DNA of 40,500 nt from Streptococcaceae bacterium (GCA_031285775.1 JAITVN010000054.1:1-40500); one strand, 5' to 3'; shown: positions 24,838-33,330, counted from the first letter of the stretch. The notes: generated by a model from the sequence alone, not told the origin. Made by a program: numbers and translations.

Positions 24838-24975
24838 TAAGATTGAAATCAAGCCCCTAAAGGGGATGAGCGTTCTCTAAAACAGAGTCAGCTTGGGAAT
24901 ATTGGCATCTGCCACCAGACAGTTCCAAAATTCAGCCGATTTCAAAGCTTCAGGCTTGTTGCACTCGATTAATCA
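24838..24975 (+). repeat. Degenerate copy of the intergenic repeat after rpmB
   Basis: It begins TAAGATTGAAATCAAGCCCC and ends AGCTTCAGGCTTGTTGCACTCGATTAAT, which parallel the two ends of the family (TAAGATGTGAGGCAGGC... and AGCTTCAAGCCTGCCGAACTC...). CAAGCC at the left pairs with GGCTTG at the right, and CCCCT-aa-AGGGG makes a small hairpin. The middle is unlike the other copies. Of the 561-nt gap between rpmB and the next gene, this fills the first quarter. Confidence 0.55.
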
Positions 24976-24982
24976 TATATTG

Positions 24983-25004
24983 AACCGAGAAATCGGTTTT
25001 TTTT
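24983..25004 (+). terminator. Terminator downstream of rpmB
   Basis: AACCGA-gaaa-TCGGTT with a GNRA-like GAAA loop is followed by at least six T. It probably ends the rpmB transcript after reading through the degenerate repeat. Confidence 0.85.
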
Positions 25005-25091
25005 GACGCATCAAAATCTTGATATGAATGGTTTTATTGATAAGACCAGGCGGCAAAAAAGTGATATTTCCTAGAGTGTCTAGCCCTAGAT

Positions 25092-25121
25092 TTGACTAAT
25101 TTTCTTAGAATGTGGTAAAAT
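25092..25121 (+). promoter_or_regulatory. Promoter of the asp23-like/fakA operon
   Basis: TTGACT (25092-25097), 18-bp spacer, and extended -10 TGG-TAAAAT (25113-25121). Predicted start about 25128. Confidence 0.75.
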
Positions 25122-25127
25122 AAAATG

Positions 25128-25371
25128 ATTCCAAATGCATTCAGGAAAACAAGACAGTGGCTGAATGCACCTAATGATAAAACTGCCCATCTCTCCAGAA
25201 GTTAGAAAATGAGATAAATCTTGAGCTTTCGTAAAGCTGGATTCCTGCATTTCTTTTTCTATAAAGGGCTAAAGCTATTGCAGCTTCAAGAAGCCGAAGT
25301 TCGCGTACAGCTGTTCATGCTTGCTTCTAAAGGGCAAGATTTACATCAGATTCACATCTTAATAGGAGTTT
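25128..25371 (+). other. Long structured 5' leader of the asp23-like/fakA operon
   Basis: About 244 nt of non-coding leader. It holds a 9-bp perfect stem TGCATTCAG/CTGAATGCA (25136-25170 region), ATCTC/GAGAT (25190-25215 region) and AGCTTT-cgt-AAAGCT (25225-25239 region). The last 15 bases before the Shine-Dalgarno, TTCACATCTTAATA, are the reverse complement of the TAAGATGTGAA repeat end. I do not recognise it as a known riboswitch. It could be a regulatory leader or an eroded repeat insertion. Confidence 0.5.
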
Positions 25372-25740
25372 ATGAAAATGCCAGTTACATTTAACACATC
25401 GAACGGCAAAGTTGAAATTTCGACAGAAGTGATTTCAACGGTTGTCGGCACATCAACAACAGAAATTTTTGGCGTGGTTGGGATGACCAGCCAGAATTCA
25501 GTGCGTGACAATGTCCGCCAAATCTTGCGACAAGATAATTACAGCAAAGGTGTCCTTGTGAAATCTGATGAAGACGGGACTACCATTGATGTTTTTGTTG
25601 TTATCAGCTACGGCGTTAAACTGTCAGAGGTGGCACGCAACATTCAGGAGCGCGTGCGTTTCAATCTTGAAAATCAGCTCGGCCTGACCAATGTCAAGGT
25701 CAATGTGAACGTACAATCAGTGAAAGTGACGGGCGAGTAA
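25372..25740 (+). CDS. Asp23/Gls24 family envelope stress-response protein (YloU-like)
   Basis: A 122-residue small Asp23-domain protein (VEISTEVISTVVGTSTTEIFGVVGM, then DVFVVISYGVKLSEVARNIQERV, ending VNVNVQSVKV). Proteins of this family lie at the cytoplasmic face of the membrane and respond to envelope stress; the exact function of the YloU branch is not settled. The invariable partner downstream is fakA (yloV), and here the gap is only 3 nt, so they form an operon. ATG 25372 follows TAGGAG; the ATG two codons later is less well spaced. The long structured leader upstream may control both genes. Confidence 0.92.
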   Translation: MKMPVTFNTSNGKVEISTEVISTVVGTSTTEIFGVVGMTSQNSVRDNVRQILRQDNYSKGVLVKSDEDGTTIDVFVVISYGVKLSEVARNIQERVRFNLENQLGLTNVKVNVNVQSVKVTGE

Positions 25741-25743
25741 CAG

Positions 25744-27411
25744 ATGGTAGAAAAAATAAGCGGAGCGATTTTCGCTGAAATGATCCTGGCAGCAAGCAAT
25801 CGCATGACTTCCCAGGCTGAGTACGTTAACTCGCTCAATGTTTTTCCTGTACCTGACGGTGACACGGGCACAAACATGTCAATGACCATCGCAAATGGTG
25901 CGAAGGAAGTGTCTGAAAAGCCTGCGGATGGCGTAGGACAGATTTCACAGATTTTATCAAAGGGACTTTTGATGGGCGCTCGCGGTAATTCTGGTGTTAT
26001 TTTGTCGCAGATTTTCCGCGGTTTTGGCCAATATGCTAAAGAATATGATGAGCTGGACGGTATTCATCTGGCCAATGCCATTCAAAACGGGGTTGATGTT
26101 GCGTATAAGGCGGTAATGAAACCTGTTGAAGGAACCATTCTGACGGTTGCTCGCGGTGCGGCTGAGTTTGCGCGACGTAAATCAAATGAGACAGATGATG
26201 CAGCAGAAGTCATGGAAGCAGCTCTCAAAGGGGCAGAAGCGGCTTTAGCAAAGACGCCTGATTTACTGCCCGTCCTCAAAGAAGTTGGTGTGGTTGATTC
26301 TGGCGGTCAAGGTCTCGTTTTCATCTACGAAGGTTTCTTACAGGTGCTCAACGGTAAATATGTCCCTTCAGACACCACTCAGCCTGCAGCAATGGATGCG
26401 ATGATCAGATCAGAACATGAGATGTCAGGCGTCGCCAACGCCTCAACCAGCGATATCAAATACGGCTACTGTACTGAAATCATGGTGGAATTAGGTAAAG
26501 GCCCGACAGCCAAGCAGCCTTATAACCATGAAAAATTTCAAAATTATTTGACTGGTCTGGGAAATTCACTTCTGGTTGTTGATGATGACGAAGTGGTTAA
26601 AGTCCATGTCCATACTGAAGATCCTGGCCTTGTCCTGCAGGAAGGCTTGAAATACGGGCGCCTGGTTAAAGTTAAAGTTGACAACATGCGCATTCAAAAC
26701 GAGGGTGTGGCTGAAAAAGAAGTCGCGGCTCAATCTGCTGCGAATGCGCCTCGAAAAGAATGGGGAATTATCGCGATTGCCGCAGGAGATGGATTGGCTG
26801 AAATTTTCACGCAGATGGGTGTAAACAAAGTCGTCTCCGGCGGACAAACGATGAATCCGTCAACTGAGGATATTGTCAAAGCAATCAATGAGGTTAATGC
26901 CGAAAAAGTTATTATTTTACCGAATAATAAAAATATATTCATGGCAGCCAAATCAGCGGCAGAAGTAGCTGAAATCCCAGTTGAAGTGGTTGAAACAACG
27001 ACAGTACCACAAGGTTTCACCTCGCTTCTCAGCTTCAATCCAAGTTTCAGTCTTGAAGAAAATAAAAAAGCCATGACAGATTCATTGTCAGACGTTGTGT
27101 CTGGTTCGGTTACCGATGCCACGCGAGACACAAACATCGACGGCATTGAGATACATAAAAAAGACATCATCGGTATGATTGACAACAAAATAATTGTGGC
27201 AACTCGTAATCTTTCAGATGCGCTGTATGCAACGCTTGAGTCAATGATTCATGATGATTCAGAAGTTGTCGCCATCTATGTCGGAAAAGACGGCAAGCGT
27301 CGTGTCGCAGATAAGTTGGTCAAAGAAGTCCAGAAACTTCACCCTGAGCTTGAATTCGAGATTCATGACGGGAAACAGCCTGTTTATCCTTACCTGATGT
27401 CTGTTGAATAA
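25744..27411 (+). CDS. fakA: Fatty acid kinase subunit FakA (DAK2 domain protein)
   Basis: FakA phosphorylates fatty acids held by FakB to acyl phosphates, feeding exogenous fatty acids into phospholipid. The 555-residue protein has an N-terminal Dak2/DhaL kinase domain with the Mg-ATP motif VFPVPDGDTGTNMS (Asp38, Asp40) and GARGNSGVILSQ, a middle domain (ATSDIKYGYCTEIMVE-like) and a C-terminal EDD-like FakA domain with VVSGGQTMNPSTEDI and ILPNNKNI. Length is normal. The start ATG 25744 is 3 nt after the asp23-like gene, with only a weak Shine-Dalgarno (GGGCGAG), so coupling is likely. A strong terminator follows. No fakB is in the window. Confidence 0.95.
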   Translation: MVEKISGAIFAEMILAASNRMTSQAEYVNSLNVFPVPDGDTGTNMSMTIANGAKEVSEKPADGVGQISQILSKGLLMGARGNSGVILSQIFRGFGQYAKEYDELDGIHLANAIQNGVDVAYKAVMKPVEGTILTVARGAAEFARRKSNETDDAAEVMEAALKGAEAALAKTPDLLPVLKEVGVVDSGGQGLVFIYEGFLQVLNGKYVPSDTTQPAAMDAMIRSEHEMSGVANASTSDIKYGYCTEIMVELGKGPTAKQPYNHEKFQNYLTGLGNSLLVVDDDEVVKVHVHTEDPGLVLQEGLKYGRLVKVKVDNMRIQNEGVAEKEVAAQSAANAPRKEWGIIAIAAGDGLAEIFTQMGVNKVVSGGQTMNPSTEDIVKAINEVNAEKVIILPNNKNIFMAAKSAAEVAEIPVEVVETTTVPQGFTSLLSFNPSFSLEENKKAMTDSLSDVVSGSVTDATRDTNIDGIEIHKKDIIGMIDNKIIVATRNLSDALYATLESMIHDDSEVVAIYVGKDGKRRVADKLVKEVQKLHPELEFEIHDGKQPVYPYLMSVE

Positions 27412-27435
27412 TGAATTTGCGCAACATTTGTACAA

Positions 27436-27458
27436 ACGCGAGCACTCGCGTTTTTTTT
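27436..27458 (+). terminator. fakA terminator
   Basis: ACGCGAG-ca-CTCGCGT with eight T. The T-run leads directly into the promoter of the next gene, 10 nt later. Confidence 0.9.
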
Positions 27459-27466
27459 GCGCTTTG

Positions 27467-27475
27467 TGATAAAAT
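27467..27475 (+). promoter_or_regulatory. Promoter of the MFS gene, fused to its start codon
   Basis: Extended -10 TGA-TAAAAT ends 5 nt before ATG 27481. There is no room for a leader or Shine-Dalgarno, so the transcript should start at or next to the ATG. Confidence 0.7.
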
Positions 27476-27480
27476 GAAAC

Positions 27481-28623
27481 ATGAATAAAAAACAGAAGCT
27501 CATCCTAATTCTGCTCAGCTTTGCACTTTATGTTTCACTGGGACTGCCTGATTCGATCGTTGGTTCCGGCTGGCCAGTGATTCGTAAGACATTCAGCTTC
27601 TCCCTTGAATTTGTCAGCGTCATCACGACGCTTTCGCTCCTCTTCTCCCTTATTTCCAACTTCGCCTATGTTAAGTTGTCCTCAAGAATTCAAGAAGGCA
27701 CTGTCATTTTCATGTCGATGCTGTCAATTGTGATTGCGCTCATCATCATGCTGCTGGCGCCAAATGGTCTGATTTACTTGCTCTCGATTCCATTTTTGGG
27801 CTTGGGTCAAGGGGCGATTGATGTGGCGGTGAATACAATTGTTGCGAGGAACTTTTCTGGGAAGATCATGAATTTTGTCCATGCTTTTTATGGGCTTGGT
27901 GTGACTTTGTCATCTATGGCAGTGGCCTTATCCATCCGTATGACTTCCTCGTTCCGACTGGCAGTTCTGTTGCTTCTGTTTTTGCACACGCTGGTTTTGA
28001 TTTTCTTTTTAAGTCGAAAGTCTACTTTTTCGGCACATGAAAATGCTCAGAAAAAAAGTAAATCTGCAAAGGTCAGACTCTCATTCAATAATTGGCTCTT
28101 TCCGCTGTTCTATTTTCTTTATTCCATAGAGCAAGTATTCTCACTGCTGATGGCCTCGTATTTGGTATACTGCAGCTATGAAGCGGCTTTCGCGGCCTTG
28201 GTAACTGGCGTTTTCTGGTTTGCTTTGATGATCGGGCGGGTGTTCAGCGGCTTTCTGCTGGATTATTTTAAGGCAGAGTCATTTATTGTCATGCTGCTGA
28301 GCTTGTCTTTTGTCGGGACTTTGTTAATTTCCGTATTTCCTTTGGGCGCGGCTGTGCTGATCGGCTTAGGTTTTTCAGGCTTGTATCCAACTGTCATGAC
28401 TTTGCCGCATCGCTATTTTCCTGATAATTTGGCGAATAAACTCGTAGCTGCCAATGTTACTGCGGCGAGCGCGGGCATATTTCTGATGCCTATTATTTTC
28501 TCTGGTCTCATTGCATTGACAAATCTTGGCTTTTTCGCATGGATTTTCGAATTCTCATTTTTAATGCTGTTTTTGGTCGGACTGCTGATGCTGCGTTTCA
28601 ACAAAAAGGCAAAAGTGGCCTAA
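27481..28623 (+). CDS. Major facilitator superfamily transporter
   Basis: A 380-residue, 12-helix-type membrane protein. It has MFS features such as LGLPDSIVGSGWPVIRKTF in the first loop, GLGQGAIDVAVNTIVAR in helix 4, and FALMIGRVFSGFLLDYF and GLGFSGLYPTVMTLPHRYF in the second half, an arrangement like the FucP/sugar-related MFS group. The substrate cannot be read. ATG 27481 is only 5 nt after an extended -10 and has no Shine-Dalgarno, so a leaderless mRNA is expected. It is monocistronic, between the fakA terminator and a bidirectional terminator shared with the convergent aldo-keto reductase. Confidence 0.88.
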   Translation: MNKKQKLILILLSFALYVSLGLPDSIVGSGWPVIRKTFSFSLEFVSVITTLSLLFSLISNFAYVKLSSRIQEGTVIFMSMLSIVIALIIMLLAPNGLIYLLSIPFLGLGQGAIDVAVNTIVARNFSGKIMNFVHAFYGLGVTLSSMAVALSIRMTSSFRLAVLLLLFLHTLVLIFFLSRKSTFSAHENAQKKSKSAKVRLSFNNWLFPLFYFLYSIEQVFSLLMASYLVYCSYEAAFAALVTGVFWFALMIGRVFSGFLLDYFKAESFIVMLLSLSFVGTLLISVFPLGAAVLIGLGFSGLYPTVMTLPHRYFPDNLANKLVAANVTAASAGIFLMPIIFSGLIALTNLGFFAWIFEFSFLMLFLVGLLMLRFNKKAKVA

Positions 28624-28632
28624 AATAAGTCA

Positions 28633-28669
28633 AAAAAAATGAACTGAGTAACATTCAGTTCATTTTTTT
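28633..28669. terminator. Bidirectional terminator, MFS / aldo-keto reductase
   Basis: AAAAAAATGAACTGA pairs with TTCAGTTCATTTTTTT around a 6-nt loop. It has A- and T-tracts on both sides of a convergent gene pair. Confidence 0.9.
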
Positions 28670-28676
28670 GCATGAA

Positions 28677-29774
28677 TTAGTTGCGATTTTCCCATTTTGT
28701 AGCAGAAGATTCTCGGTCTGCGACGGAGTATTTCCAACTGTCACTTTCTGCGAAGATTTCTGGATCCTGAGCTAAGACTTGGTCGATTTGGTTGAGTTCC
28801 TGGTCTGCAAATTGAAGATTATCAAGTGCGGCAACATTTTCTACAATCTGCTCTGGACGACTCGCCCCTATCAGCGCGCTTGTAATAGGCGCAACATTGC
28901 GGCGCTTATCATCGCGTAAAACCCAAGCGAGAGCCATTTGTGGAAGTGTCTGTCCGCGGTCTGATGCGATGTCATTAAGTTCACGTACTTGTTTCAGCTT
29001 GGCTTCTGTCACGGCCTCAGCCTGTAGAGAAGCGCCTGGCTTGCGGATACGAGAATTTTCAGGGATGCCGTTCAGATATTTAGTGGTTAAGAGTCCCTGA
29101 GCCAGCGGTGCAAAGGCGATTGAGCCAGTTCCTGTGTCTGTTAAGACTTCCTGCAGACCATGCTCGATCCAGCGGTCAAACATTGAATAATTCGGCTGGT
29201 GTATTAAGAGCTTAAAGCCCATTTGCTTGGCCACTTCATAGGCCTGTCGCGTCTGCTCTGGATTGTAGGATGAAATGCCGACATAGAGTGCTTTTCCTGA
29301 ATCAAGGGCAGTTTTCAGTGCGCCCATTGTCTCTTCTAGCGGTGTTGCCGGATCAGGACGATGAGAGTAGAAGATATCAACGTAGTCAAGCCCCATTCTT
29401 GTTAATGATTGATCAAGACTTGCCAGAAGATATTTACGACTGCCGAACTCGCCGTATGGTCCTGGCCACATGTACCAGCCAGCTTTAGTTGAAATTACCA
29501 GCTCATCACGCAGCCCTGCGAAATCCTCGCGCAGAATCTTGCCGAAATTAATCTCAGCCGAGCCGTCCGTCGGCCCGTAATTGTTGGCCAAATCAAAATG
29601 AGTGATTCCGAGATCGAAAGCTGTACGAATCATCTCGCGCGCATTTCCAAAATCATCCACATCGCCGAAATTGTGCCACAGTCCAAGAGAAATTGCCGGC
29701 AGCAGCAAGCCTGACTTCCCTGCTCGGCGGTAGATCATCTTGTCATAACGTTTTTCATTTGGTATATATGCCAT
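28677..29774 (-). CDS. Aldo-keto reductase (YghZ / glyceraldehyde-3-phosphate reductase-like)
   Basis: An NADPH-dependent oxidoreductase with a TIM-barrel. The 365-residue protein has the tetrad in context: Asp and Tyr in THFDLANNYGP, Lys in VISTKAGW, His in DIFYSHRPD. MIYRRAGKSGLLLPAISLGLWHNFGD and GPTDGSAEINFGKIL are typical of the YghZ/AKR14 group, which reduces L-glyceraldehyde 3-phosphate or methylglyoxal; which applies here is unknown. It carries about 25 extra C-terminal residues (ESDSWKYSVADRESSATKWE). ATG 29774 follows AGAGGTAAAT on the minus strand. It is convergent with the MFS gene and divergent from the ABC operon. Confidence 0.92.
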   Translation of the reverse strand: MAYIPNEKRYDKMIYRRAGKSGLLLPAISLGLWHNFGDVDDFGNAREMIRTAFDLGITHFDLANNYGPTDGSAEINFGKILREDFAGLRDELVISTKAGWYMWPGPYGEFGSRKYLLASLDQSLTRMGLDYVDIFYSHRPDPATPLEETMGALKTALDSGKALYVGISSYNPEQTRQAYEVAKQMGFKLLIHQPNYSMFDRWIEHGLQEVLTDTGTGSIAFAPLAQGLLTTKYLNGIPENSRIRKPGASLQAEAVTEAKLKQVRELNDIASDRGQTLPQMALAWVLRDDKRRNVAPITSALIGASRPEQIVENVAALDNLQFADQELNQIDQVLAQDPEIFAESDSWKYSVADRESSATKWENRN

Positions 29775-29811
29775 ATTTACCTCTTTTCTGACTCTATTTT
29801 AACACAATTTA

Positions 29812-29852
29812 TTTGGCCTGAGAATAGAAGCCAATAAAATGACATTTGTCAT
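29812..29852 (+). promoter_or_regulatory. Candidate promoter and operator of the ABC/two-component operon
   Basis: TTGGCC (29812-29817), a spacer of about 16-17 bp and TAAAAT (29835-29840) make a possible promoter. A perfect dyad ATGACA-TT-TGTCAT (29839-29852) overlaps its -10/start region. As the operon encodes a response regulator, this dyad is a natural candidate for its binding site. Confidence 0.5.
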
Positions 29853-29945
29853 AATAGGTTGTGACGCCAGCGACTGGTATTGCTGCATCCAAATTGATAG
29901 AATTTGAGTATAGAAAGACAGGCGTGTCTAGAAAGAAGTAGGAAA

Positions 29946-30824
29946 ATGGAATATCTAGTTCAAATTAAAAATCTTACAAAAAAATATGGTGCAAATCTGG
30001 TGCTTGATCGGATTAATCTGGAATTGCCTCGGGGACAAATTGTTGCCTTGATCGGTGAAAACGGCGCTGGAAAATCAACACTTATTAATATCATTAACAA
30101 CTTAGCACAAGCCACATCAGGGGAAGTTGTGATGAATATCTCCCGTGACAAAATCGGTGTCATGCTGCAGGGGAACATGAGCTTGAGTCGTGTAAAGGTG
30201 AGTGAGTCGATTCGACTGGCCCAATCGCTTTATCCGCAAAATATGGACTACACTGAATTATTGCGCCTTTCCACACTTGAAGTGCAGGAAAATCAGCTGA
30301 TGACAAAGCTTTCGGGCGGTCAGAAACGTCGCTTGTCTTTCGCCTTGGCACTAGCGGGTAATCCTGAGCTGATTTTTCTGGATGAACCGACAACGGGGAT
30401 GGATCCAGAGCGTCGTGCTAGTTTTTGGACAGAAGTTAAGCGTTTGTCGGATGAAGGGCGGACATTTTTTATCACCAGTCACTATCTGGAAGAGTTGGAA
30501 AATGTGGCTGACCGGCTGCTGCTTTTGAAAGATCGGCGCATCGTTTTTGATGGAACAATTGAGCAATTGCGCAGTCAAAATGCGCAGAGCGAGGTGAGTT
30601 TCAAATTCAGCGGCTCTTTCTTGCCGAAACTTCCAGCGGTGGTGAAAGAAAGTCAAGTTGGTGATTTTTACCGCTTGTCCACGAGTCAGACAAATGAGCT
30701 GGTCAGAGAATTGCTGCCTTATTTGGACAATATTTCAAATTTGACGATTAAGCAGAATTCGCTGGAAAACATGTTTCACGGTCTTATGGAAGACTTAGAA
30801 AGTAAAGAAGGCAAATTATCATGA
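29946..30824 (+). CDS. ABC-2 type transporter ATP-binding protein
   Basis: The 292-residue ATPase energises an exporter or resistance transporter. Motifs: Walker A GENGAGKST, Q-loop VMLQGNMSLS, signature LSGGQKRRLSFAL, Walker B LIFLDEPTTGMD and switch His in ITSHYLEE; the C-terminal 80 residues form the regulatory extension common to drug/bacteriocin-type ABC-2 ATPases. ATG 29946 is chosen because conserved homology begins there and AAGTAGGA precedes it; a TTG at 29904 in frame has no support. Its TGA overlaps the ATG of the permease (ATGA). It is the first gene of a four-gene operon with the layout of Bacillus yvfR-yvfS-yvfT-yvfU. Confidence 0.92.
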   Translation: MEYLVQIKNLTKKYGANLVLDRINLELPRGQIVALIGENGAGKSTLINIINNLAQATSGEVVMNISRDKIGVMLQGNMSLSRVKVSESIRLAQSLYPQNMDYTELLRLSTLEVQENQLMTKLSGGQKRRLSFALALAGNPELIFLDEPTTGMDPERRASFWTEVKRLSDEGRTFFITSHYLEELENVADRLLLLKDRRIVFDGTIEQLRSQNAQSEVSFKFSGSFLPKLPAVVKESQVGDFYRLSTSQTNELVRELLPYLDNISNLTIKQNSLENMFHGLMEDLESKEGKLS

Positions 30825-31582
30825 AAAGATTTCTCTATCAAGTCTTAATCAACTACAAACGTGAAGTTTTCAGAAATCCCATGTTTTATGGCTTCGCGCT
30901 TTTTATGCCTGTAGCCTTCTATGTACTCTTTACCAAAATGATTAACCTGGGAATTCCAAAAAGTGCCTTGCCGGCTTTCCATCTGAGTTATTTGATCACA
31001 ATGGCCGTCTACAGTGCACTGATGTCTTCAGTCATTTCAGTAGCCAACACCCTGCTGGACGACCGCGAGCATAATTTCACATTGTTTGTCGAATTATCTC
31101 CGAAGTCGAGAGTCGGCTACTACTTGGGTATGCTGCTGGTTTTTCTTCCTCTGAACGCTCTAATCGTTGTGGTTATTGCCTTAGTGGGGATTTTAGTCAA
31201 TGGCGTCAATATCTCATTCACCATGTGGCTCATTCTGTTGCTCTTGCTGCCTTTACTGTCCATTCCCCTGATTATGATTGGCATTCTGGTCTCGCTGGCG
31301 GGACCTTCAAATGTTGTGAACGGCGTGGCTCAGCTTGTAACCCTACCGATGGCTTTGCTTTCCGGACTCTGGTTCCCGATTGAGAGCTTTCCTGAGTGGA
31401 TGCAGAGGATTGGGCATCGCTTGCCTCCTTATCAAATTTCGACTATAATACAAGAAACGGTTGATAAAGAAAATCTTGAAATGGCCAATGTCTTTGGACT
31501 TGCTCTCTGGACGCTAGGACTTGCTGCCGCAATGGTGCTCGTCTTCCGCTATATTCGCCGACATGAATTACTGACAATATGA
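30821..31582 (+). CDS. ABC-2 type transporter permease
   Basis: The 253-residue membrane partner of the preceding ATPase, with six hydrophobic segments. Recognisable ABC-2 features are the N-terminal cytoplasmic RNPMFYGFALFMPVAFYVLF and the conserved LSGLWFPIESFPEWMQRIGHRLPPYQ near the C-terminus. It overlaps both neighbours by ATGA, so translation is coupled. The transported compound is unknown; related systems export antimicrobial peptides, lipids or daunorubicin-like drugs. Confidence 0.9.
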   Translation: MKRFLYQVLINYKREVFRNPMFYGFALFMPVAFYVLFTKMINLGIPKSALPAFHLSYLITMAVYSALMSSVISVANTLLDDREHNFTLFVELSPKSRVGYYLGMLLVFLPLNALIVVVIALVGILVNGVNISFTMWLILLLLLPLLSIPLIMIGILVSLAGPSNVVNGVAQLVTLPMALLSGLWFPIESFPEWMQRIGHRLPPYQISTIIQETVDKENLEMANVFGLALWTLGLAAAMVLVFRYIRRHELLTI

Positions 31583-32670
31583 AAAATTTCCTTCAAAAGC
31601 ATATTCTCTTCCCAAAAGATGAAGGCTTCATGCCTTATGTCTACCTTGTTTTCATGCTGCCGGCAGTTGTTCTAGCCATTATGCTGCCGCTTTTTCAAAA
31701 AATCATTTTCATTTTGCTGATACTTCTCTTTCTCAAGGCTTACCGGGACGGATTCTGGAACACGAAATATCATCCGCTTCAAATCGCGATTCAGCTGGTC
31801 ATTGTGTTCTTTCTTTCCGTCAATCCCTGGTTTCCTTATTACGGGCTGCAGATTTTTACAGGTTTTGAAATCGGCTTTTCGACAGTTTCGTCTAAATTGT
31901 ACAAACGCTATCTCTGGGCCTATTACCTCCTCGCTCCAATTACTCTTGTATTTCCGCTTTTCCAGGCCTATCAGGAGAATTATCCCAACACTATCGTCTG
32001 GATAGCTGTATCATTCTTCTTTATGCTCGGATGTGTGCCCTTTGCCCGCTCCATCATGAAAACTTACAGTCTCAAAAGTGAAAACAAGGCCCTTATGCAG
32101 CAAGTACGCGACCTCGAGCGAGAGCGTATCGCCTACGACCTGCATGATAACCTCGGGCAAACTTTCTCCACGATTACCCTTAAGGCTGAACTGGCCGAAA
32201 AACTACTCGAGAAAAACAAAATTTCTCAAAGCAAGAAGGAAATCTCAGAAATCGTCCAACTCTCCCGCAATAGCCTGACGCTGGTGCGGCAAATAGTGTC
32301 AGGCATGAAGCCCATCGCCATCCGGCAAGTCCTGCATGAGAAAGAAAAAGACCTTCAACTTGCTGGTGTTAAGCTGAAGACTAAAAATTTGTCTCTCACA
32401 GAGGATTGGTCTCAAGCCTGTCAGAATGCGACCTCCGCAGTGCTCAAAGAAGCCCTGACCAATGTCATCCATCATGCGCATGCAGGCGAAGTTCAGGTCA
32501 ACGTTGAGCCAACAGGTTTCACAGTGATAGATAACGGCGTGGGGCTTGGAGATGCTGAAGCTTCACACGGGATAGCCAGCATGCGCCGTCGCATAGAAGA
32601 AGTCGGCGGCAGATTTCAGGTCAAATCAGAAAATGGCGTCAGAATTGAGGTAAATTTTGGAAACAACTAA
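31579..32670 (+). CDS. Sensor histidine kinase, HisKA_3 (NarL/DesK) family
   Basis: The 363-residue kinase has five or six N-terminal transmembrane segments (about residues 15-160) and no large extracellular loop, so it probably senses the membrane or its partner transporter. A short coiled helix leads to the HisKA_3 dimerisation domain with phosphoacceptor His189 in AYDLHDNLGQ, then a HATPase domain with N-box KEALTNVIHHAHA and G-box VIDNGVGLG...HGIASMRRRI. It overlaps the permease by ATGA and the response regulator by 14 nt. DesK-like kinases of this layout detect membrane fluidity; here the signal is unknown. Confidence 0.93.
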   Translation: MKNFLQKHILFPKDEGFMPYVYLVFMLPAVVLAIMLPLFQKIIFILLILLFLKAYRDGFWNTKYHPLQIAIQLVIVFFLSVNPWFPYYGLQIFTGFEIGFSTVSSKLYKRYLWAYYLLAPITLVFPLFQAYQENYPNTIVWIAVSFFFMLGCVPFARSIMKTYSLKSENKALMQQVRDLERERIAYDLHDNLGQTFSTITLKAELAEKLLEKNKISQSKKEISEIVQLSRNSLTLVRQIVSGMKPIAIRQVLHEKEKDLQLAGVKLKTKNLSLTEDWSQACQNATSAVLKEALTNVIHHAHAGEVQVNVEPTGFTVIDNGVGLGDAEASHGIASMRRRIEEVGGRFQVKSENGVRIEVNFGNN

Positions 32671-33268
32671 GATATATTTGGCTGAAGATCAGGCCATGCT
32701 GGTTACCGCACTGGCTGCGCTGCTTGACTTGGAGGACGACTTAGAAGTCATTGGCACCGCCCGCGACGGAAAAACTGCCCTGCTTGAGATCCAGAGACTG
32801 CAGCCTGATTTAGTCATTCTCGACATCGAAATGCCGGAAATGTCAGGACTTGAAGTCGCAGCCGCTTTGCGCGAAAAATTCCCTGATTTGAAAGTCATGA
32901 TTCTGACGACATTTGCTCAGGAAAGCTATTTTCAGAAAGCAGTAGATGCACAGGTCAACGGCTATTTACTAAAGGACAGTTCGTCCGAAAAACTGGTGCG
33001 CGTCATTCGGGATGTCATGGAAGGGGACACAGTTTTTGCGCCAGAGCTTGTCCGCAATGTGCTGCGCGCTGACAAGTGCCCATTTTCCCAGAGAGAACTT
33101 GAAGTGCTCAAAGCGGTCGAAACAGGCGCCAGCACCAGCGAAATCTCAAAAAGCGTCTATCTGTCTGAAGGAACTGTGCGTAATTATATCTCGTCCATAT
33201 TGAGCAAAACCGGCACAAATAATCGGATAGAAGCCATCAATGTGTCCAGAGAAAACAAGTGGATTTGA
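32657..33268 (+). CDS. Response regulator, NarL/LuxR (DesR) family
   Basis: The 203-residue regulator has a receiver domain (phosphoacceptor Asp56 in LVILDIEMPEM, Lys in GYLLKDSSS) and a C-terminal LuxR-type helix-turn-helix (LEVLKAVETGASTSEISKSV, EGTVRNYISSILSKTG). The start is TTG 32657, 6 nt after TTGAGG, inside the end of the kinase gene. It is the last gene of the ABC-ABC-HK-RR operon, so it most likely activates this operon through the dyad at 29839-29852. No hairpin terminator follows before the mvaS promoters. Confidence 0.93.
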   Translation: METTKIYLAEDQAMLVTALAALLDLEDDLEVIGTARDGKTALLEIQRLQPDLVILDIEMPEMSGLEVAAALREKFPDLKVMILTTFAQESYFQKAVDAQVNGYLLKDSSSEKLVRVIRDVMEGDTVFAPELVRNVLRADKCPFSQRELEVLKAVETGASTSEISKSVYLSEGTVRNYISSILSKTGTNNRIEAINVSRENKWI

Positions 33269-33330
33269 CGTTTAATGCGTCTCGTGTTATCATGATCGCC
33301 CTCCCAATGTTTTGCTTGATATGTTATAAT
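33265..33330 (+). promoter_or_regulatory. Two mvaS promoters
   Basis: P1: TTGACG (33265-33270), 17 bp, TGT-TATCAT (33285-33293), start about 33300. P2: extended -10 TGT-TATAAT (33322-33330), 6 nt from ATG 33337. P2 would give a leaderless mRNA; P1 a 37-nt leader that still lacks a Shine-Dalgarno. Confidence 0.65.

Noticed and set aside
24802-24839. A second terminator directly at the rpmB stop (GCGCGT...ACACGC, then T7)
   Set aside because: The stem has only six positions with one mismatch and a long loop; the GAAA-loop terminator at 24983-25004 is far better. It may still contribute.
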